The notes: generated from the sequence alone by a model not told the origin. Shown: positions 1 to 9,261, counted from the stretch's first letter. The stretch: DNA of 64,000 nucleotides from Streptomyces sp. NRRL B-3428 (GCA_000721375.1 JOGW01000010.1:310001-374000), one strand, 5' to 3'. Translations and numbers: made by a program.

Positions 1-351
1 GGGGCGACCGCGATGACGGACGTGAGTGACGGTCTGATCGCGGACCTCGGCCACATCGCGGAGTCCAGCAAGGTCCGTATCGACATCAAGTCCGGTGCGA
101 TCGACCTGCCTTCGCAGATGAACGACATCGGCCAGGCGGTCGGCATCGACCCGCTGCAGTGGGTGCTCAACGGCGGCGAGGACCACGCGATCGTGGCGAC
201 CTTCCCGTGCGATGTGAAGCTCCCGGCCCGCTGGAAGGTCATCGGCGAGGTGCTCAACCCCTCCGCCCTGCCGCAGGTGACGGTCGACGGAGCGCCGTGG
301 ACCAGCAGCGGTGGCTGGGATCACTTCGGCGGGGACAACATCGAGTCCTGA
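1..351 (+). CDS. thiL: Thiamine-monophosphate kinase, C-terminal part (5' end outside window)
   Basis: The last 116 codons of ThiL, which phosphorylates thiamine monophosphate to the active cofactor TPP. The frame is open from the first base, so the gene starts upstream of the window. It opens with the TDVSDGL segment near residue 5, the metal/ATP-binding aspartate motif of the PurM/ThiL fold, followed by NGGEDHAIVATFP, typical of the ThiL C-terminal half. It ends at TGA 349-351 just before a strong hairpin. The identification rests on these two family motifs. A TPP-controlled thiamine transporter lies 56 kb further on. Confidence 0.9.
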   Translation, partial: GATAMTDVSDGLIADLGHIAESSKVRIDIKSGAIDLPSQMNDIGQAVGIDPLQWVLNGGEDHAIVATFPCDVKLPARWKVIGEVLNPSALPQVTVDGAPWTSSGGWDHFGGDNIES

Positions 352-363
352 CCACGGCTGCGA

Positions 364-400
364 CGAAGGGGCCTGAGCGAGTTCGGCTCAGGCCCCTTCG
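364..400 (+). terminator. Intrinsic-type terminator of thiL
   Basis: A perfect 15-bp inverted repeat (364-378 with 386-400) with a 7-nt loop, 12 nt after the thiL stop. There is no long T run, as is common in Streptomyces. Confidence 0.75.
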
Positions 401-453
401 ACGTATCCGCGCAACGCAGCAGGCTCAGGCGTCCGCGTATCGGAAAAGCAAGA

Positions 454-481
454 AGCCGGCCCGCCCGAAGGCGAACCGGCT
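454..481 (-). terminator. Terminator of rpmB
   Basis: Read on the minus strand, a 12-bp stem (two G-U pairs) closed by a TTCG tetraloop, followed by a T-rich stretch around 441-453. It lies 33 bp after the rpmB stop. Confidence 0.75.
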
Positions 482-513
482 CTGCAGCAACCAGCTAGGT
501 GGCCGCGCTGCGA

Positions 514-699
514 TTAGCGCGAGACCTTGCCGGCCTTGATGCACGAGGTGCAAGCGTTCACGCGCTTCGGCGTCCCGCCCACCACGGTACGAACGCGCTG
601 GATGTTCGGGTTCCAGCGGCGCGGCGTACGGCGGTGAGAGTGCGAGATGTTGTTGCCGAAGCCCGGGCCCTTGCCACAGACGTCGCAGTTGGCAGCCAC
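514..699 (-). CDS. rpmB: 50S ribosomal protein L28
   Basis: A 61-residue bacterial L28, a structural protein of the large subunit. The N-terminus [10 protein letters not shown] and the internal RTPRRWNPN segment are diagnostic. Cysteines 5, 8, 50 and 53 form two CxxC pairs, so this is the zinc-binding (C+) paralogue, the one normally used when zinc is plentiful; Streptomyces usually also carry a cysteine-less copy under Zur control. It is single-gene, read leftwards from a 249-bp region shared with the divergent DAK2 gene, and ends in its own TTCG-loop terminator. The stop is TAA (514-516). Length and motifs are normal for the family. Confidence 0.97.
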   Translation of the reverse strand: MAANCDVCGKGPGFGNNISHSHRRTPRRWNPNIQRVRTVVGGTPKRVNACTSCIKAGKVSR

Positions 700-792
700 G
701 GGTCACTCCAAAGACTTCAGATTCTTACGGTTGAAACCCGGCATGCCGAGTCGAGTTCCGTAAAGGAGTCTGAGTGGCGCTGCCAGGGAATG

Positions 793-810
793 GCCCGATT
801 CGAATCGGGC
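793..810. promoter_or_regulatory. Perfect 18-bp palindrome in the rpmB/DAK2 intergenic region
   Basis: GCCCGATTCGAATCGGGC is its own reverse complement. On the minus strand a possible -10 (TATGCT, 820-825) lies just upstream, so the palindrome would fall near the start of the rpmB transcript. It could be an operator or an RNA hairpin; no protein is assigned. Confidence 0.35.
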
Positions 811-948
811 AACCGAAGCAGCATACATCGGCTGCGTCGGTACAAGAAAACTACCATGTCCCGGTCGACCCCAGCTCCGGCCCTTGGTCCTCCACGGCAC
901 CGGGCAGCACTAGTCTGCGAATGATCCCGCCCGTTCCCAGGAGGCACC

Positions 949-2655
949 GTGCCGCAGACCCCCGACGCACTCGTGGTGCGCGGCTGGTGCGGACTCGCGC
1001 TGGACGCCCTCGGACAGGCCCGCGAGGAGATCGACGCCATCAACGTCTATCCCGTGGCCGACTCGGACACGGGCACGAACCTCTATCTGACCGTGGAATC
1101 GGCGGCGCGTGCGGTGGAGGCGATCTTCGCCGCGCACGAGGCCGCGGACTCGGCCGAAGGGCCGTCCCTGGCCGAAGCGGTACGGGCCATGGCGCACGGC
1201 GCGTTGATCGGGGCCCGGGGCAATTCCGGGACGATCCTGGCGCAGCTGCTTCGGGGGATGTCGCAGGTGCTCGCGGCGGAGGACGACCTGGAGGGTGACC
1301 TTTCTCACGAGTCGTCCGAGCTGCGCGCCCGGCGGCTGAAGAAGGCGCTGCGGCACGCGGCCGAGTCCGGGTACAAGGCCGTCGTGCACCCCGTGGAGGG
1401 GACTGTCCTCTCGGTCGCCACGGCCGCAGCCGAAGCGGCGGAGCGTGCCGCGGACCGTCCCGCGGCGGTGGTGCGGGCAGCGTACGACGGGGCCTGTGCC
1501 GCGCTGGAGCGGACTCCGGAGCAGCTGGCCGTGCTCGGGCGCGCGGGCGTCGTGGACGCCGGCGGCCGCGGGCTCGTCGCCGTGCTCGGGGCACTGGTGG
1601 AGGCGGTCTCGGGGCAGGTGGTCACGGCGTATGCGTCCCAGTCGGGGCGTACGGACGCCGTAGTGCCGGAGCCCGTCGACGTGACGCATCACGTTGCGCA
1701 TGACGACACCTGTGGGCACGAGACCGGCGGAGGGCCGGCCTTCGAGGTGATCTACCTCCTCGAAGCGGACGACGCCGATGTCGATCGCCTGAAGGCCCGG
1801 CTCGACGCGCTCGGCGACTCCCTCGTCGTGGTCGGCGGCGACGGACTGTGGAACGTCCATGTGCACGTCGACGATGCGGGCGCCGCCGTCGAGGCGGGCG
1901 TGGAGGCCGGACGTCCGTACCGGATCCGCATCACGCACTTCGGTGCCGAGGACGCGCACAGCGCCGGCTTCGTACCGCCGCCGCGCGAGAAGGCGCAGCG
2001 CGCGATCGTGGCCGTCGTACCGGGCGAAGGGCTCGCGGGCCTGTACGCCGAGGCGGGCGCGACCACCGTGCTCGCGCGCCCCGGTGAGCCGCCCGCGAGC
2101 GGCGAGCTGGTCGAGGCGATCCGGCGCGCGCACGCCCGCGAGGTGGTGCTGCTGCCGAACGACGCCGACCTGCGGCATACCGCGGCGGCCGCCGCGGAAC
2201 AGGCGCGTACGGAAGGGGTACGGGTCGCCCTGATCCCGACCCGCTCGGCGGTCCAGGGCATCGCGGCGATCGCCGTCCATGAGCCGGAGCGGCGCTTCGA
2301 CGAGGACGTGGTCGCGATGACGGCCGCGGCCGGCGCCACCCGCTACGGCGAACTGGCCGTCGCGGAACGCCAGTCGTGGACCATGGCCGGCATCTGCCAG
2401 ACCGGCGACATGCTCGGCCTGATCGACGGGGATGTGGCGGTGATCGGTACGGAGCTCATCGCCACGGCCCGCTCGGTCCTCGACCGGATGCTGTCGGCGG
2501 GCGGCGAGATGGTGACGCTGGTCGTCGGTGACGAGGTGTCCGACGGGGTGGCCTCGACGCTGGAGGAGCACGTACGCGAGGCGTATCTGGCGGTGGACAC
2601 GGTGATCTACCGGGGCGGGCGGAAGTCGGCGTTGCTCCTGATCGGCGTCGAGTAG
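949..2655 (+). CDS. DAK2 domain protein (fatty-acid kinase FakA-like / YloV family)
   Basis: A 568-residue protein with the FakA/YloV architecture: an N-terminal DhaL-like nucleotide-binding domain (about residues 1-200), a middle domain, and a C-terminal EDD/DegV-type fold. The metal-binding motif is PVADSDTGTN with D38 and D40, and a second nucleotide motif reads ARGNSGT near residue 88. In Firmicutes FakA phosphorylates fatty acids bound to FakB; whether this actinobacterial homologue does the same is unproven, and no FakB gene is adjacent. The GTG start at 949 has an AGGAGG ribosome site ending 5 nt upstream. recG follows after 70 bp, so the two may be co-transcribed. Confidence 0.88.
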   Translation: MPQTPDALVVRGWCGLALDALGQAREEIDAINVYPVADSDTGTNLYLTVESAARAVEAIFAAHEAADSAEGPSLAEAVRAMAHGALIGARGNSGTILAQLLRGMSQVLAAEDDLEGDLSHESSELRARRLKKALRHAAESGYKAVVHPVEGTVLSVATAAAEAAERAADRPAAVVRAAYDGACAALERTPEQLAVLGRAGVVDAGGRGLVAVLGALVEAVSGQVVTAYASQSGRTDAVVPEPVDVTHHVAHDDTCGHETGGGPAFEVIYLLEADDADVDRLKARLDALGDSLVVVGGDGLWNVHVHVDDAGAAVEAGVEAGRPYRIRITHFGAEDAHSAGFVPPPREKAQRAIVAVVPGEGLAGLYAEAGATTVLARPGEPPASGELVEAIRRAHAREVVLLPNDADLRHTAAAAAEQARTEGVRVALIPTRSAVQGIAAIAVHEPERRFDEDVVAMTAAAGATRYGELAVAERQSWTMAGICQTGDMLGLIDGDVAVIGTELIATARSVLDRMLSAGGEMVTLVVGDEVSDGVASTLEEHVREAYLAVDTVIYRGGRKSALLLIGVE

Positions 2656-2725
2656 CTCCGCCGCGTACGGCACCGCACCCGCAGTTGTCCACAGCTCACC
2701 CCGCCTGTCAGTCCGGTGGTGTGCA

Positions 2726-4918
2726 ATGGACCGCGTGTCCGCGCTCGAAGAACCGCTGAAGAAGTCGCTCGGCCCCGCCACCGCGAAGGTGATGGCCGAG
2801 CATCTCGACCTGCACACGGTCGGGGATCTGCTGCATCACTACCCGCGGCGGTACGCCGAGCGCGGGGAGCTCACCGCGCTCGCCGATCTGCCGCTCGACG
2901 AGCATGTGACGGTCGTCGCGCAGGTCGCCACCGCCCGCATCCTGAAGTTCAACAACGGGCGCGGCCAGCGCCTCGAAGTGACGATCACCGACGGCAGCGG
3001 CCAGCTCCAGCTGGTCTTCTTCGGCCGCGGTATCCACAAGCCGCACAAGGATCTGCTGCCCGGCACGCGCGCGATGTTCGCCGGCAAGGTCTCCGCGTTC
3101 AACCGAAAGCTCCAGCTCGCGCACCCCGCGTACGAACTGCTGCGGGGTGACAGCGCCTCGGAGGCCGTCGACAGCTGGGCAGGCGCCCTCATCCCGATCT
3201 ACCCGGCCACCGCCAAGCTGGAGTCCTGGAAGATCGCCAAGGCGGTGGACGCGGTGCTGCCCAGCGCCCAGGAGGCCGTCGACCCGCTGCCCCGCTCGCT
3301 GCGCGACGGACGTGGCCTCGTCACGCTCCCCGAAGCCCTGCTCAAGATCCACCGTCCGCATGGCAAGGGCGACATCGAGGAGGCCAAGGCCCGTCTCAAG
3401 TGGGACGAGGCCTTCGTCCTGCAGGTGGTGCTCGCCCGCAGACGGTACGCGGAGACCCAGCTCCCCGCCGTCGCCCGCAAGCCGCAGCCGGACGGTCTGC
3501 TCGACGCCTTCGACGCCAAGCTCCCGTTCACCCTCACCGAGGGCCAGGAGAAGGTCTCCAAGGAGATCTTCGACGACCTGGCCACCGAGCATCCGATGCA
3601 CCGGCTGCTCCAGGGCGAGGTCGGCTCCGGCAAGACGATGGTCGCCCTGCGCGCCATGCTCGCCGTCGTCGACGCCGGGGGACAGGCCGCGATGCTCGCG
3701 CCCACCGAGGTCCTCGCCCAGCAGCACCACCGCTCGATCACCGAGATGATGGGGGAGCTGGCCGAGGGCGGCATGCTCGGCGGCACCGAGCACGCCACCA
3801 AGGTCGTCGTGCTCACCGGCTCCATGGGCACGGCCGCCCGCCGCCAGGCCCTGCTCGACCTGGTCACCGGCGAGGCGGGGATCGTGATCGGTACGCACGC
3901 GCTGATCGAGGACAAGGTCCAGTTCCACGATCTGGGCCTGGTGGTCGTGGACGAGCAGCACCGCTTCGGTGTCGAGCAGCGTGACGCCCTGCGCGGCAAG
4001 GGCAAGCAGCCCCCGCACCTCCTCGTGATGACCGCGACCCCGATCCCGCGCACGGTCGCGATGACGGTCTTCGGCGATCTGGAGACCTCGGTCCTCGATC
4101 AGCTGCCCGCCGGCCGTTCGCCGATCGCCACCCATGTGGTCCCGGCCGCCGACAAACCGCACTTCCTCGCGCGCGCCTGGGAGCGCGTGCGCGAGGAGGT
4201 CGAGAACGGTCATCAGGCGTACGTGGTGTGCCCGCGCATCGGCGACGATCTCGACGACAAGGCGAGCGCCAAGAAGAAGGCCGCCGAGGACGAGGCGGAG
4301 AAGCGCCCGCCGCTGGCGGTCGTGGAGGTCGCCGAGCAGCTGAAGGCGGGCCCGCTGGCCGGTCTGCGGGTCGAGATCCTGCACGGCCGGATGGCCCCGG
4401 ACGACAAGGACGACGTGATGCGGCGCTTCGCCGAGGGCGACGTGGACGTGCTGGTCGCGACCACCGTCATCGAGGTCGGGGTGAACGTCCCCAATGCCAC
4501 CGCCATGGTGATCATGGACGCCGACCGCTTCGGCGTCTCCCAGCTCCATCAGCTCCGCGGCCGGGTGGGCCGGGGCTCGGCCCCGGGCCTGTGCCTCCTG
4601 GTCACGGAGATGCCGGAGGCGAGCCCGGCGCGCGGCCGCCTGAGCGCCGTGGCCTCCACGCTCGACGGCTTCGAACTCTCCCGTATCGACCTCGAACAGC
4701 GCCGCGAGGGCGATGTCCTCGGCCAGGCGCAGTCCGGCGTGAGGTCCTCGCTGCGCGTTCTCGCGGTGATCGAGGACGAGGAGGTCATCGCGGAGGCCCG
4801 CGAGGAGGCGGTCGCCCTGGTCTCCAAGGACCCGGAGCTCGTCCACTACCCGGAGCTGCGTACCGCTCTGGACGCCCTGGTGGACAAGGACCGGGAGCAG
4901 TACTTGGAGAAGGGCTGA
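2726..4918 (+). CDS. recG: ATP-dependent DNA helicase RecG
   Basis: A 730-residue superfamily-2 helicase that regresses stalled replication forks and processes branched DNA. The N-terminal wedge (OB-fold) domain occupies about residues 1-230. Walker A is GEVGSGKT at 297-304, and motif II is the RecG-specific DEQH box at 409-412 followed by RFG. Helicase motif VI appears as QLRGRVGRG in the last third. The ATG at 2726 fits actinobacterial RecG N-termini (MDRVSALEEPL); GTG 2735 is an alternative. A basic and acidic insertion (KASAKKKAAEDEAEK, about residue 515) interrupts the C-terminal helicase domain and looks like a surface loop. rsmD follows after 154 bp. Confidence 0.95.
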   Translation: MDRVSALEEPLKKSLGPATAKVMAEHLDLHTVGDLLHHYPRRYAERGELTALADLPLDEHVTVVAQVATARILKFNNGRGQRLEVTITDGSGQLQLVFFGRGIHKPHKDLLPGTRAMFAGKVSAFNRKLQLAHPAYELLRGDSASEAVDSWAGALIPIYPATAKLESWKIAKAVDAVLPSAQEAVDPLPRSLRDGRGLVTLPEALLKIHRPHGKGDIEEAKARLKWDEAFVLQVVLARRRYAETQLPAVARKPQPDGLLDAFDAKLPFTLTEGQEKVSKEIFDDLATEHPMHRLLQGEVGSGKTMVALRAMLAVVDAGGQAAMLAPTEVLAQQHHRSITEMMGELAEGGMLGGTEHATKVVVLTGSMGTAARRQALLDLVTGEAGIVIGTHALIEDKVQFHDLGLVVVDEQHRFGVEQRDALRGKGKQPPHLLVMTATPIPRTVAMTVFGDLETSVLDQLPAGRSPIATHVVPAADKPHFLARAWERVREEVENGHQAYVVCPRIGDDLDDKASAKKKAAEDEAEKRPPLAVVEVAEQLKAGPLAGLRVEILHGRMAPDDKDDVMRRFAEGDVDVLVATTVIEVGVNVPNATAMVIMDADRFGVSQLHQLRGRVGRGSAPGLCLLVTEMPEASPARGRLSAVASTLDGFELSRIDLEQRREGDVLGQAQSGVRSSLRVLAVIEDEEVIAEAREEAVALVSKDPELVHYPELRTALDALVDKDREQYLEKG

Positions 4919-5072
4919 GCGACCGCGCACCCCCGTGCGTGCTCCCCTGCCCCCATGCGCCGACGCCCCCGGGACGCCCGCTCCCACCGCCCGCCATATC
5001 GTGGGGACCACCAGCCCCACCACCGGCCCGACCATCAGTCCCGCCACAAGACCCACCGCAGAAGGACCCCAC

Positions 5073-5687
5073 ATGACCCGCGTGATCGCCGGCAGCGCCC
5101 GCGGGCGCCGGCTCGCCGTGCCGCCCGGCAACGGCACCCGGCCCACCTCGGACCGCGCCCGCGAGGGCCTGTTCTCCACGTGGCAGTCGCTGCTCGGCGG
5201 CCCGCTCGACGGCGACCGCGTCCTCGATCTGTACGGGGGCTCCGGTGCCGTGGGCCTCGAAGCACTCTCCCGCGGCGCGGCCCATGCGCTGCTGGTCGAG
5301 GCCGACGCCAAGGCCGTCCGTACGATCCGCGAGAACGTGAAGTCTCTCGGCCTTCCCGGCGCGGAGGTCAGAGCCGGAAAGGCCGAGCAGATCGTCGCGG
5401 GACCGGCCCCTTCCGAGCCGTACGACGTGGTCTTCCTCGATCCTCCGTACGCCGTCACCGATGACGATCTTCGCGAGATCCTGCTCACACTCGTCGCTCA
5501 GGGCTGGCTCGCGGACGATGCGCTCGTCACCGTGGAGCGCAGCACCAGAGGCGGCGAATTCGGCTGGCCGGACGGCTTCGAGCCGCTCAGGTCACGGCGT
5601 TACGGCGAGGGCACGTTTTGGTACGGTCGCGCCGCCTCGACCAGCGAGGACACGGATTCCCCGAGCACCGAGGAACCGTACTCATGA
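5073..5687 (+). CDS. rsmD: 16S rRNA (guanine(966)-N(2))-methyltransferase
   Basis: A 204-residue class I methyltransferase that makes m2G966 in the 30S decoding region. The SAM-binding motif [10 protein letters not shown] is at residues 52-61 and the catalytic DPPY motif, typical of N-methylation of an exocyclic amine, is at 123-126. The N-terminus [14 protein letters not shown] is the family signature and fixes the ATG at 5073, preceded by an AGAAGGA ribosome site. The frame is open further upstream, but those residues are low-complexity and not conserved. Its stop overlaps the coaD start (ATGA), the usual rsmD-coaD pairing in actinobacteria. Confidence 0.95.
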   Translation: MTRVIAGSARGRRLAVPPGNGTRPTSDRAREGLFSTWQSLLGGPLDGDRVLDLYGGSGAVGLEALSRGAAHALLVEADAKAVRTIRENVKSLGLPGAEVRAGKAEQIVAGPAPSEPYDVVFLDPPYAVTDDDLREILLTLVAQGWLADDALVTVERSTRGGEFGWPDGFEPLRSRRYGEGTFWYGRAASTSEDTDSPSTEEPYS

Positions 5688-6205
5688 CCGCCCGGTCCGG
5701 ACCGGAGAGCGAGGGACACCAGTTGCGCCGCGCCGTCTGTCCGGGGTCGTTCGACCCCATCACCAATGGACACCTCGACATCATTGCCCGCGCCTCGAAG
5801 CTGTACGACGTGGTGCATGTGGCCGTAATGATCAACAAGTCCAAGCAGGGCCTGTTCACGGTCGACGAGCGGATCGAGCTGATCCGCGAGGTCACCGCCG
5901 AGTTCGGCAATGTCGAGGTGGAGTCCTTCCACGGCCTGCTCGTCGACTTCTGCAAGCAGCGCGACATCCCGGCCATCGTGAAGGGTCTGCGCGCGGTCAG
6001 CGACTTCGACTACGAGCTGCAGATGGCCCAGATGAACAACGGCCTCTCGGGTGTGGAGACCCTCTTCGTCCCCACCAACCCCACCTACAGCTTCTTGTCC
6101 TCCTCGCTCGTCAAGGAGGTCGCGACCTGGGGCGGCGACATCGCCCACCTCGTACCGCCGGTGGTTCTGGAGGCGCTGAGCGAGCGTCTGGGCAAAGGCA
6201 ACTGA
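5684..6205 (+). CDS. coaD: Phosphopantetheine adenylyltransferase
   Basis: Catalyses the fourth step of coenzyme A synthesis, adenylating 4'-phosphopantetheine to dephospho-CoA. The protein has 173 residues. The nucleotidyltransferase motif [10 protein letters not shown] is at 21-30, with H30 the HxGH-type histidine, and the C-terminal [13 protein letters not shown] segment corresponds to the ISSTxVR adenylate-binding motif. The ATG at 5684 overlaps the rsmD stop by 4 nt, implying translational coupling. The first 13 residues extend beyond the family core, so a start at the TTG just before RRAVCPGSF is possible. Confidence 0.95.
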   Translation: MTARSGPESEGHQLRRAVCPGSFDPITNGHLDIIARASKLYDVVHVAVMINKSKQGLFTVDERIELIREVTAEFGNVEVESFHGLLVDFCKQRDIPAIVKGLRAVSDFDYELQMAQMNNGLSGVETLFVPTNPTYSFLSSSLVKEVATWGGDIAHLVPPVVLEALSERLGKGN

Positions 6206-6312
6206 GCCGCTCCAAAAGCTGACGGTCCGTCACTTGGTGTCGCGGGCGCACCCCGTGGCCGTACAGTCGTGCCGTCCGTCTCCCAACCAGTTCTAGAGAG
6301 TGGCGAGCCACG

Positions 6313-7392
6313 GTGGACGTGCAGAAGAAGCTGGACGAGATCGTCGAGGCGGTCTCGGGCGCCAGATCGATGCCGATGTCGGCCTCGTGCGTGGTCAACC
6401 GCGCCGACCTGCTCGCGATGCTGGAAGAGGTGCGCGGCGCGCTGCCCGGCTCGCTCGCCCATGCCGAGCAGGTCATCGGCGGCAGCGAGCAGCTGGTCGA
6501 GCAGGCCCGGCGGGAGGCCGAGCGGATCATGCAGTCGGCCCAGGCCGAGCGCGGTTCGCTGATCTCCGACACCGCGATCGCCCGGCAGTCCCAGGAGGAG
6601 GCCGAGCGGATCGTCGCCGCGGCCCGCCAGGAGGCCGAGGAGGTCAAGGCGGAGGCCGACGTATATGTCGACTCCAAGCTCGCCAACTTCGAGGTCGTCC
6701 TCACCAAGACCCTCGGCTCGGTCGGCCGCGGCCGGGAGAAGCTGCTCGGCACGGGCATGGGCCTGGACGAGCGGGGCTACGAGGACCCGGACTTCACCGA
6801 GGCCCCCGAGCGCAGCCTCGACCCGGAGACCCAGCGCCTGAACGCCGACGAGTACGTGGACGGCAAGCTCGGCGCCTTCGAGGCGGTCCTGGCCAAGACC
6901 CTGGAGGCGGTCGGCCGCGGCCGGCAGAAGCTCCAGGGCCGGATCGCCAGCGACGATCTCGGCGGTCTCGACGGCCTGTCGCAGCAGCAGACCAGCGACG
7001 CCGACTTCCTCGCGGACCTGGCCGAGCCCGAGCCGGCGGTCCCGCAGCAGCAGCCGGCGTATACGGCTCAGGGCTCCTACCAGCAGCAGCCCGATCCGTA
7101 CGCCTACCAGCAGCAGTCGCAGCAGCAGCCGGATCCGTACGCGTACCAGCAGCAGGGGTACGACCAGGGCGGATACGCGACCGGCGGCGGCCAGGCCGAC
7201 CCGTACGCTTACCAGCAGCCGCAGCAGCAGGACCCGTATGCGTATCAGCAGCAGAGCTACGACCAGAACGCCTACGCGGACAATGGCCAGCAGCAGCAAG
7301 GCTCGGCGCTCGACGAGACCAGCCTCTTCGACACCAGCATGATCAGCATCGATCAGCTGCGTCAGTACGAGCAGGGGCGCGGTCAGGGCTGA
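6313..7392 (+). CDS. SepIVA/DivIVA-like coiled-coil cell-division protein with Gln/Tyr-rich tail
   Basis: A 359-residue cytoplasmic protein without membrane segments. Residues 1-150 are charged coiled coil (runs of EAERI and QEEAERIV). A roughly 29-residue unit beginning YVDSKL or YVDGKL occurs twice, at about 118-146 and 181-209. Residues 245-340 are low complexity, with repeated blocks of Q, P, D, Y and A (for example DPYAYQQQ). The conserved C-terminus reads ETSLFDTSMISIDQL. The same position, just before the DUF177 gene, rpmF, rnc, mutM and smc, is held in mycobacteria by sepIVA, a DivIVA-domain septation factor; orthology is inferred from synteny and coiled-coil character. The start is GTG 6313 with a weak ribosome site (GAGAG). 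Confidence 0.75.
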   Translation: MDVQKKLDEIVEAVSGARSMPMSASCVVNRADLLAMLEEVRGALPGSLAHAEQVIGGSEQLVEQARREAERIMQSAQAERGSLISDTAIARQSQEEAERIVAAARQEAEEVKAEADVYVDSKLANFEVVLTKTLGSVGRGREKLLGTGMGLDERGYEDPDFTEAPERSLDPETQRLNADEYVDGKLGAFEAVLAKTLEAVGRGRQKLQGRIASDDLGGLDGLSQQQTSDADFLADLAEPEPAVPQQQPAYTAQGSYQQQPDPYAYQQQSQQQPDPYAYQQQGYDQGGYATGGGQADPYAYQQPQQQDPYAYQQQSYDQNAYADNGQQQQGSALDETSLFDTSMISIDQLRQYEQGRGQG

Positions 7393-7538
7393 GACGGCCC
7401 ACGGCCCCGTGATACCGGGGCCTCGGGGACCGGATTGGGCCGAGAGCGAAAGGTCCAGTATCCTGGCTCTTCGGTCGCGCATACGCCCGCGATCACGGCT
7501 GCCCGCTCTCCGCGACGGCAGCCGCCTTCTCGACTTCC

Positions 7539-8216
7539 ATGATTGTGAAAGCAGGAAAAGCCCTGAACGGCCGCCTCGACCACCGCAACCCTCTCGTGTT
7601 CGACACACACGAGCTGGGTCGGCGTCCTGGTGCCCAGCAGCGCGTTTCCCGCACTGTGGAGGCGCCCGCCAAGGACGAGATCCTCGGCATCCAGGGCGTC
7701 ATCGGAGTGCCTGCCGGCGCTCCGGTGGAGCTCCAGCTCCGCCTCGAATCGGTCATGGAAGGGGTGCTTGTCACAGGCACCGCCCGTGCACGGGTCGAGG
7801 GGGAGTGCGTAAGGTGTCTGGAGCCGGTCGAGCAGCAGCTCGATACGGACTTCCAGGAGATGTTCTCGTACCCCGACGCCGATGACCGGGGCCGCAAGCG
7901 CGCGGAGCCGGTCGACGACGCCGAGGAGGACGAGGACGTCATCCCCCTCGAGGACGGACTCTTCGACCTCGAACCCGTGCTGCGTGATGCGGTGGTGCTC
8001 GCACTGCCGATGCAGCCGGTGTGCCGGGAGGACTGTGCAGGTCTGTGTTCCGAATGCGGAATGAACCTGAACGACAATCCGGGCCACCACCATGACGTCG
8101 CCGACATCCGTTGGGCGGCATTGCAGGGACTCGCCGGTTCGCTCCAGAGCGGTGAGAAGGACGATATGAGCGGCGCCGAAGCTGAAGCGGGCGTCGACGA
8201 GAAGCAGGAGAAGTAG
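7539..8216 (+). CDS. YceD/DUF177 family protein
   Basis: A 225-residue member of the DUF177 (YceD) family, found almost universally next to rpmF and linked in plants and bacteria to 23S rRNA accumulation. It carries the family zinc-type cysteines ECVRCLEP near residue 90 and [13 protein letters not shown] near 165. The C-terminus is acidic and probably disordered. rpmF starts 2 bp after its stop. The start is uncertain: ATG 7539 has no clear ribosome site, while GTG 7545 or the CTG at 7563 behind a GCAGGA would bring the N-terminus closer to the conserved [19 protein letters not shown] core. Confidence 0.85.
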   Translation: MIVKAGKALNGRLDHRNPLVFDTHELGRRPGAQQRVSRTVEAPAKDEILGIQGVIGVPAGAPVELQLRLESVMEGVLVTGTARARVEGECVRCLEPVEQQLDTDFQEMFSYPDADDRGRKRAEPVDDAEEDEDVIPLEDGLFDLEPVLRDAVVLALPMQPVCREDCAGLCSECGMNLNDNPGHHHDVADIRWAALQGLAGSLQSGEKDDMSGAEAEAGVDEKQEK

Positions 8217-8218
8217 CC

Positions 8219-8392
8219 GTGGCTGTTCCGAAGCGGAAGATGTCGCGCAGCAACACGCGCCACCGCCGGTCGCAGTGGAAGGCTGCGGTCCCCGTCCTGG
8301 TTTCGTGTGAGCGTTGCCAGGAGCCCAAGCTGCAGCACATCGCGTGCCCCAGCTGTGGCACCTACAACAAGCGCCAGGTCCTCGAGGTCTGA
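8219..8392 (+). CDS. rpmF: 50S ribosomal protein L32
   Basis: Translation from GTG 8219 gives 57 residues starting [18 protein letters not shown], the L32 signature. The cysteine pairs C30/C33 and C43/C46 make a zinc ribbon, so this is the zinc-binding form. The start lies 2 bp beyond the DUF177 stop, with GCAGGAGAAG inside that gene as ribosome site, so the pair is coupled. rnc begins 19 bp after the TGA. The length matches the family exactly. Confidence 0.97.
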   Translation: MAVPKRKMSRSNTRHRRSQWKAAVPVLVSCERCQEPKLQHIACPSCGTYNKRQVLEV

Positions 8393-8411
8393 GCGGCTGG
8401 TGAGAGGCACG

Positions 8412-9206
8412 ATGTCTGAACCGTCGAACAAAAAGCAGACGGAGAACACGGCCTCGTCCCACACGCTTCTGGAAGGGCGGCTCGGCTACAAGGTCGAGTC
8501 CGCCCTTCTGGTGCGTGCTCTGACCCACCGTTCCTACGCGTACGAGAACGGCGGTCTGCCGACCAACGAGCGTCTGGAGTTCCTCGGGGACTCCGTGCTC
8601 GGACTGGTCGTCACGGACACGCTGTACACGACCCACCCCGACCTGCCCGAAGGCCAGCTGGCCAAGTTGCGGGCCGCGGTGGTCAACTCGCGTGCGCTGG
8701 CGGAGGTGGGCCGTGGGCTCGAACTCGGTTCCTTCATCCGGCTCGGCCGTGGTGAAGAGGGCACGGGCGGCCGGGACAAGGCGTCCATCCTCGCCGACAC
8801 CCTTGAAGCGGTGATCGGTGCGGTCTATCTCGACCAGGGCCTCGACTCGGCCTCGGAGCTGGTGCACCGCCTCTTCGACCCGTTGATCGAGAAGTCCTCG
8901 TCTCTCGGTGCCGGCCTGGACTGGAAGACCAGTCTCCAGGAGCTCACCGCGACCGAAGGGCTCGGCGTACCCGAGTACCTGGTCTCGGAGACCGGCCCCG
9001 ACCACGAGAAGACCTTCACAGCTGCCGCCCGCGTCGGAGGCGTCTCGTACGGCACCGGCACCGGCCGCAGCAAGAAGGAAGCAGAGCAGCAGGCTGCGGA
9101 GTCGGCCTGGCGGGCTATTCGTGCCGCCGCCGATGAGCGGGCCAAGGCCGCGGAGGCCGAGGCTTCTGCTTCTGCCTCTGCGGAGGCTGACGCCGCTACT
9201 GCGTGA
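8412..9206 (+). CDS. rnc: Ribonuclease III
   Basis: A 264-residue double-strand-specific endoribonuclease that processes rRNA precursors and regulatory RNAs. The signature [10 protein letters not shown] runs from residue 52 (E56 and D60 in the active site), and a C-terminal dsRNA-binding domain ends near residue 238 with [12 protein letters not shown]. The last 25 residues are an Ala/Ser/Glu tail. In S. coelicolor this gene is absB, a global regulator of antibiotic synthesis. The ATG at 8412 follows a GAGAGG ribosome site. The DUF177-rpmF-rnc run has tight spacing and ends in a strong terminator. Confidence 0.96.
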   Translation: MSEPSNKKQTENTASSHTLLEGRLGYKVESALLVRALTHRSYAYENGGLPTNERLEFLGDSVLGLVVTDTLYTTHPDLPEGQLAKLRAAVVNSRALAEVGRGLELGSFIRLGRGEEGTGGRDKASILADTLEAVIGAVYLDQGLDSASELVHRLFDPLIEKSSSLGAGLDWKTSLQELTATEGLGVPEYLVSETGPDHEKTFTAAARVGGVSYGTGTGRSKKEAEQQAAESAWRAIRAAADERAKAAEAEASASASAEADAATA

Positions 9207-9218
9207 GCGTTGCTTGTA

Positions 9219-9261
9219 CGACGGCCCGTCCCCGTTTCCGGGGGACGGGCCGTCGGCTTTT
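9219..9261 (+). terminator. Intrinsic terminator of the rnc operon
   Basis: A perfect 15-bp stem (9219-9233 with 9240-9254), 6-nt loop, followed by GCTTTTT. It begins 13 nt after the rnc stop. Confidence 0.9.

Noticed and set aside
910..2817. 635-codon open frame antisense to the DAK2 gene
   Set aside because: Shadow of GC-rich third positions; composition is Arg/Gly/His-rich with no domain, while the plus strand encodes a recognised protein.
2708..5488. 926-codon antisense frame over recG and rsmD
   Set aside because: Same cause; no ribosome site, no motif, and it covers two certain genes.
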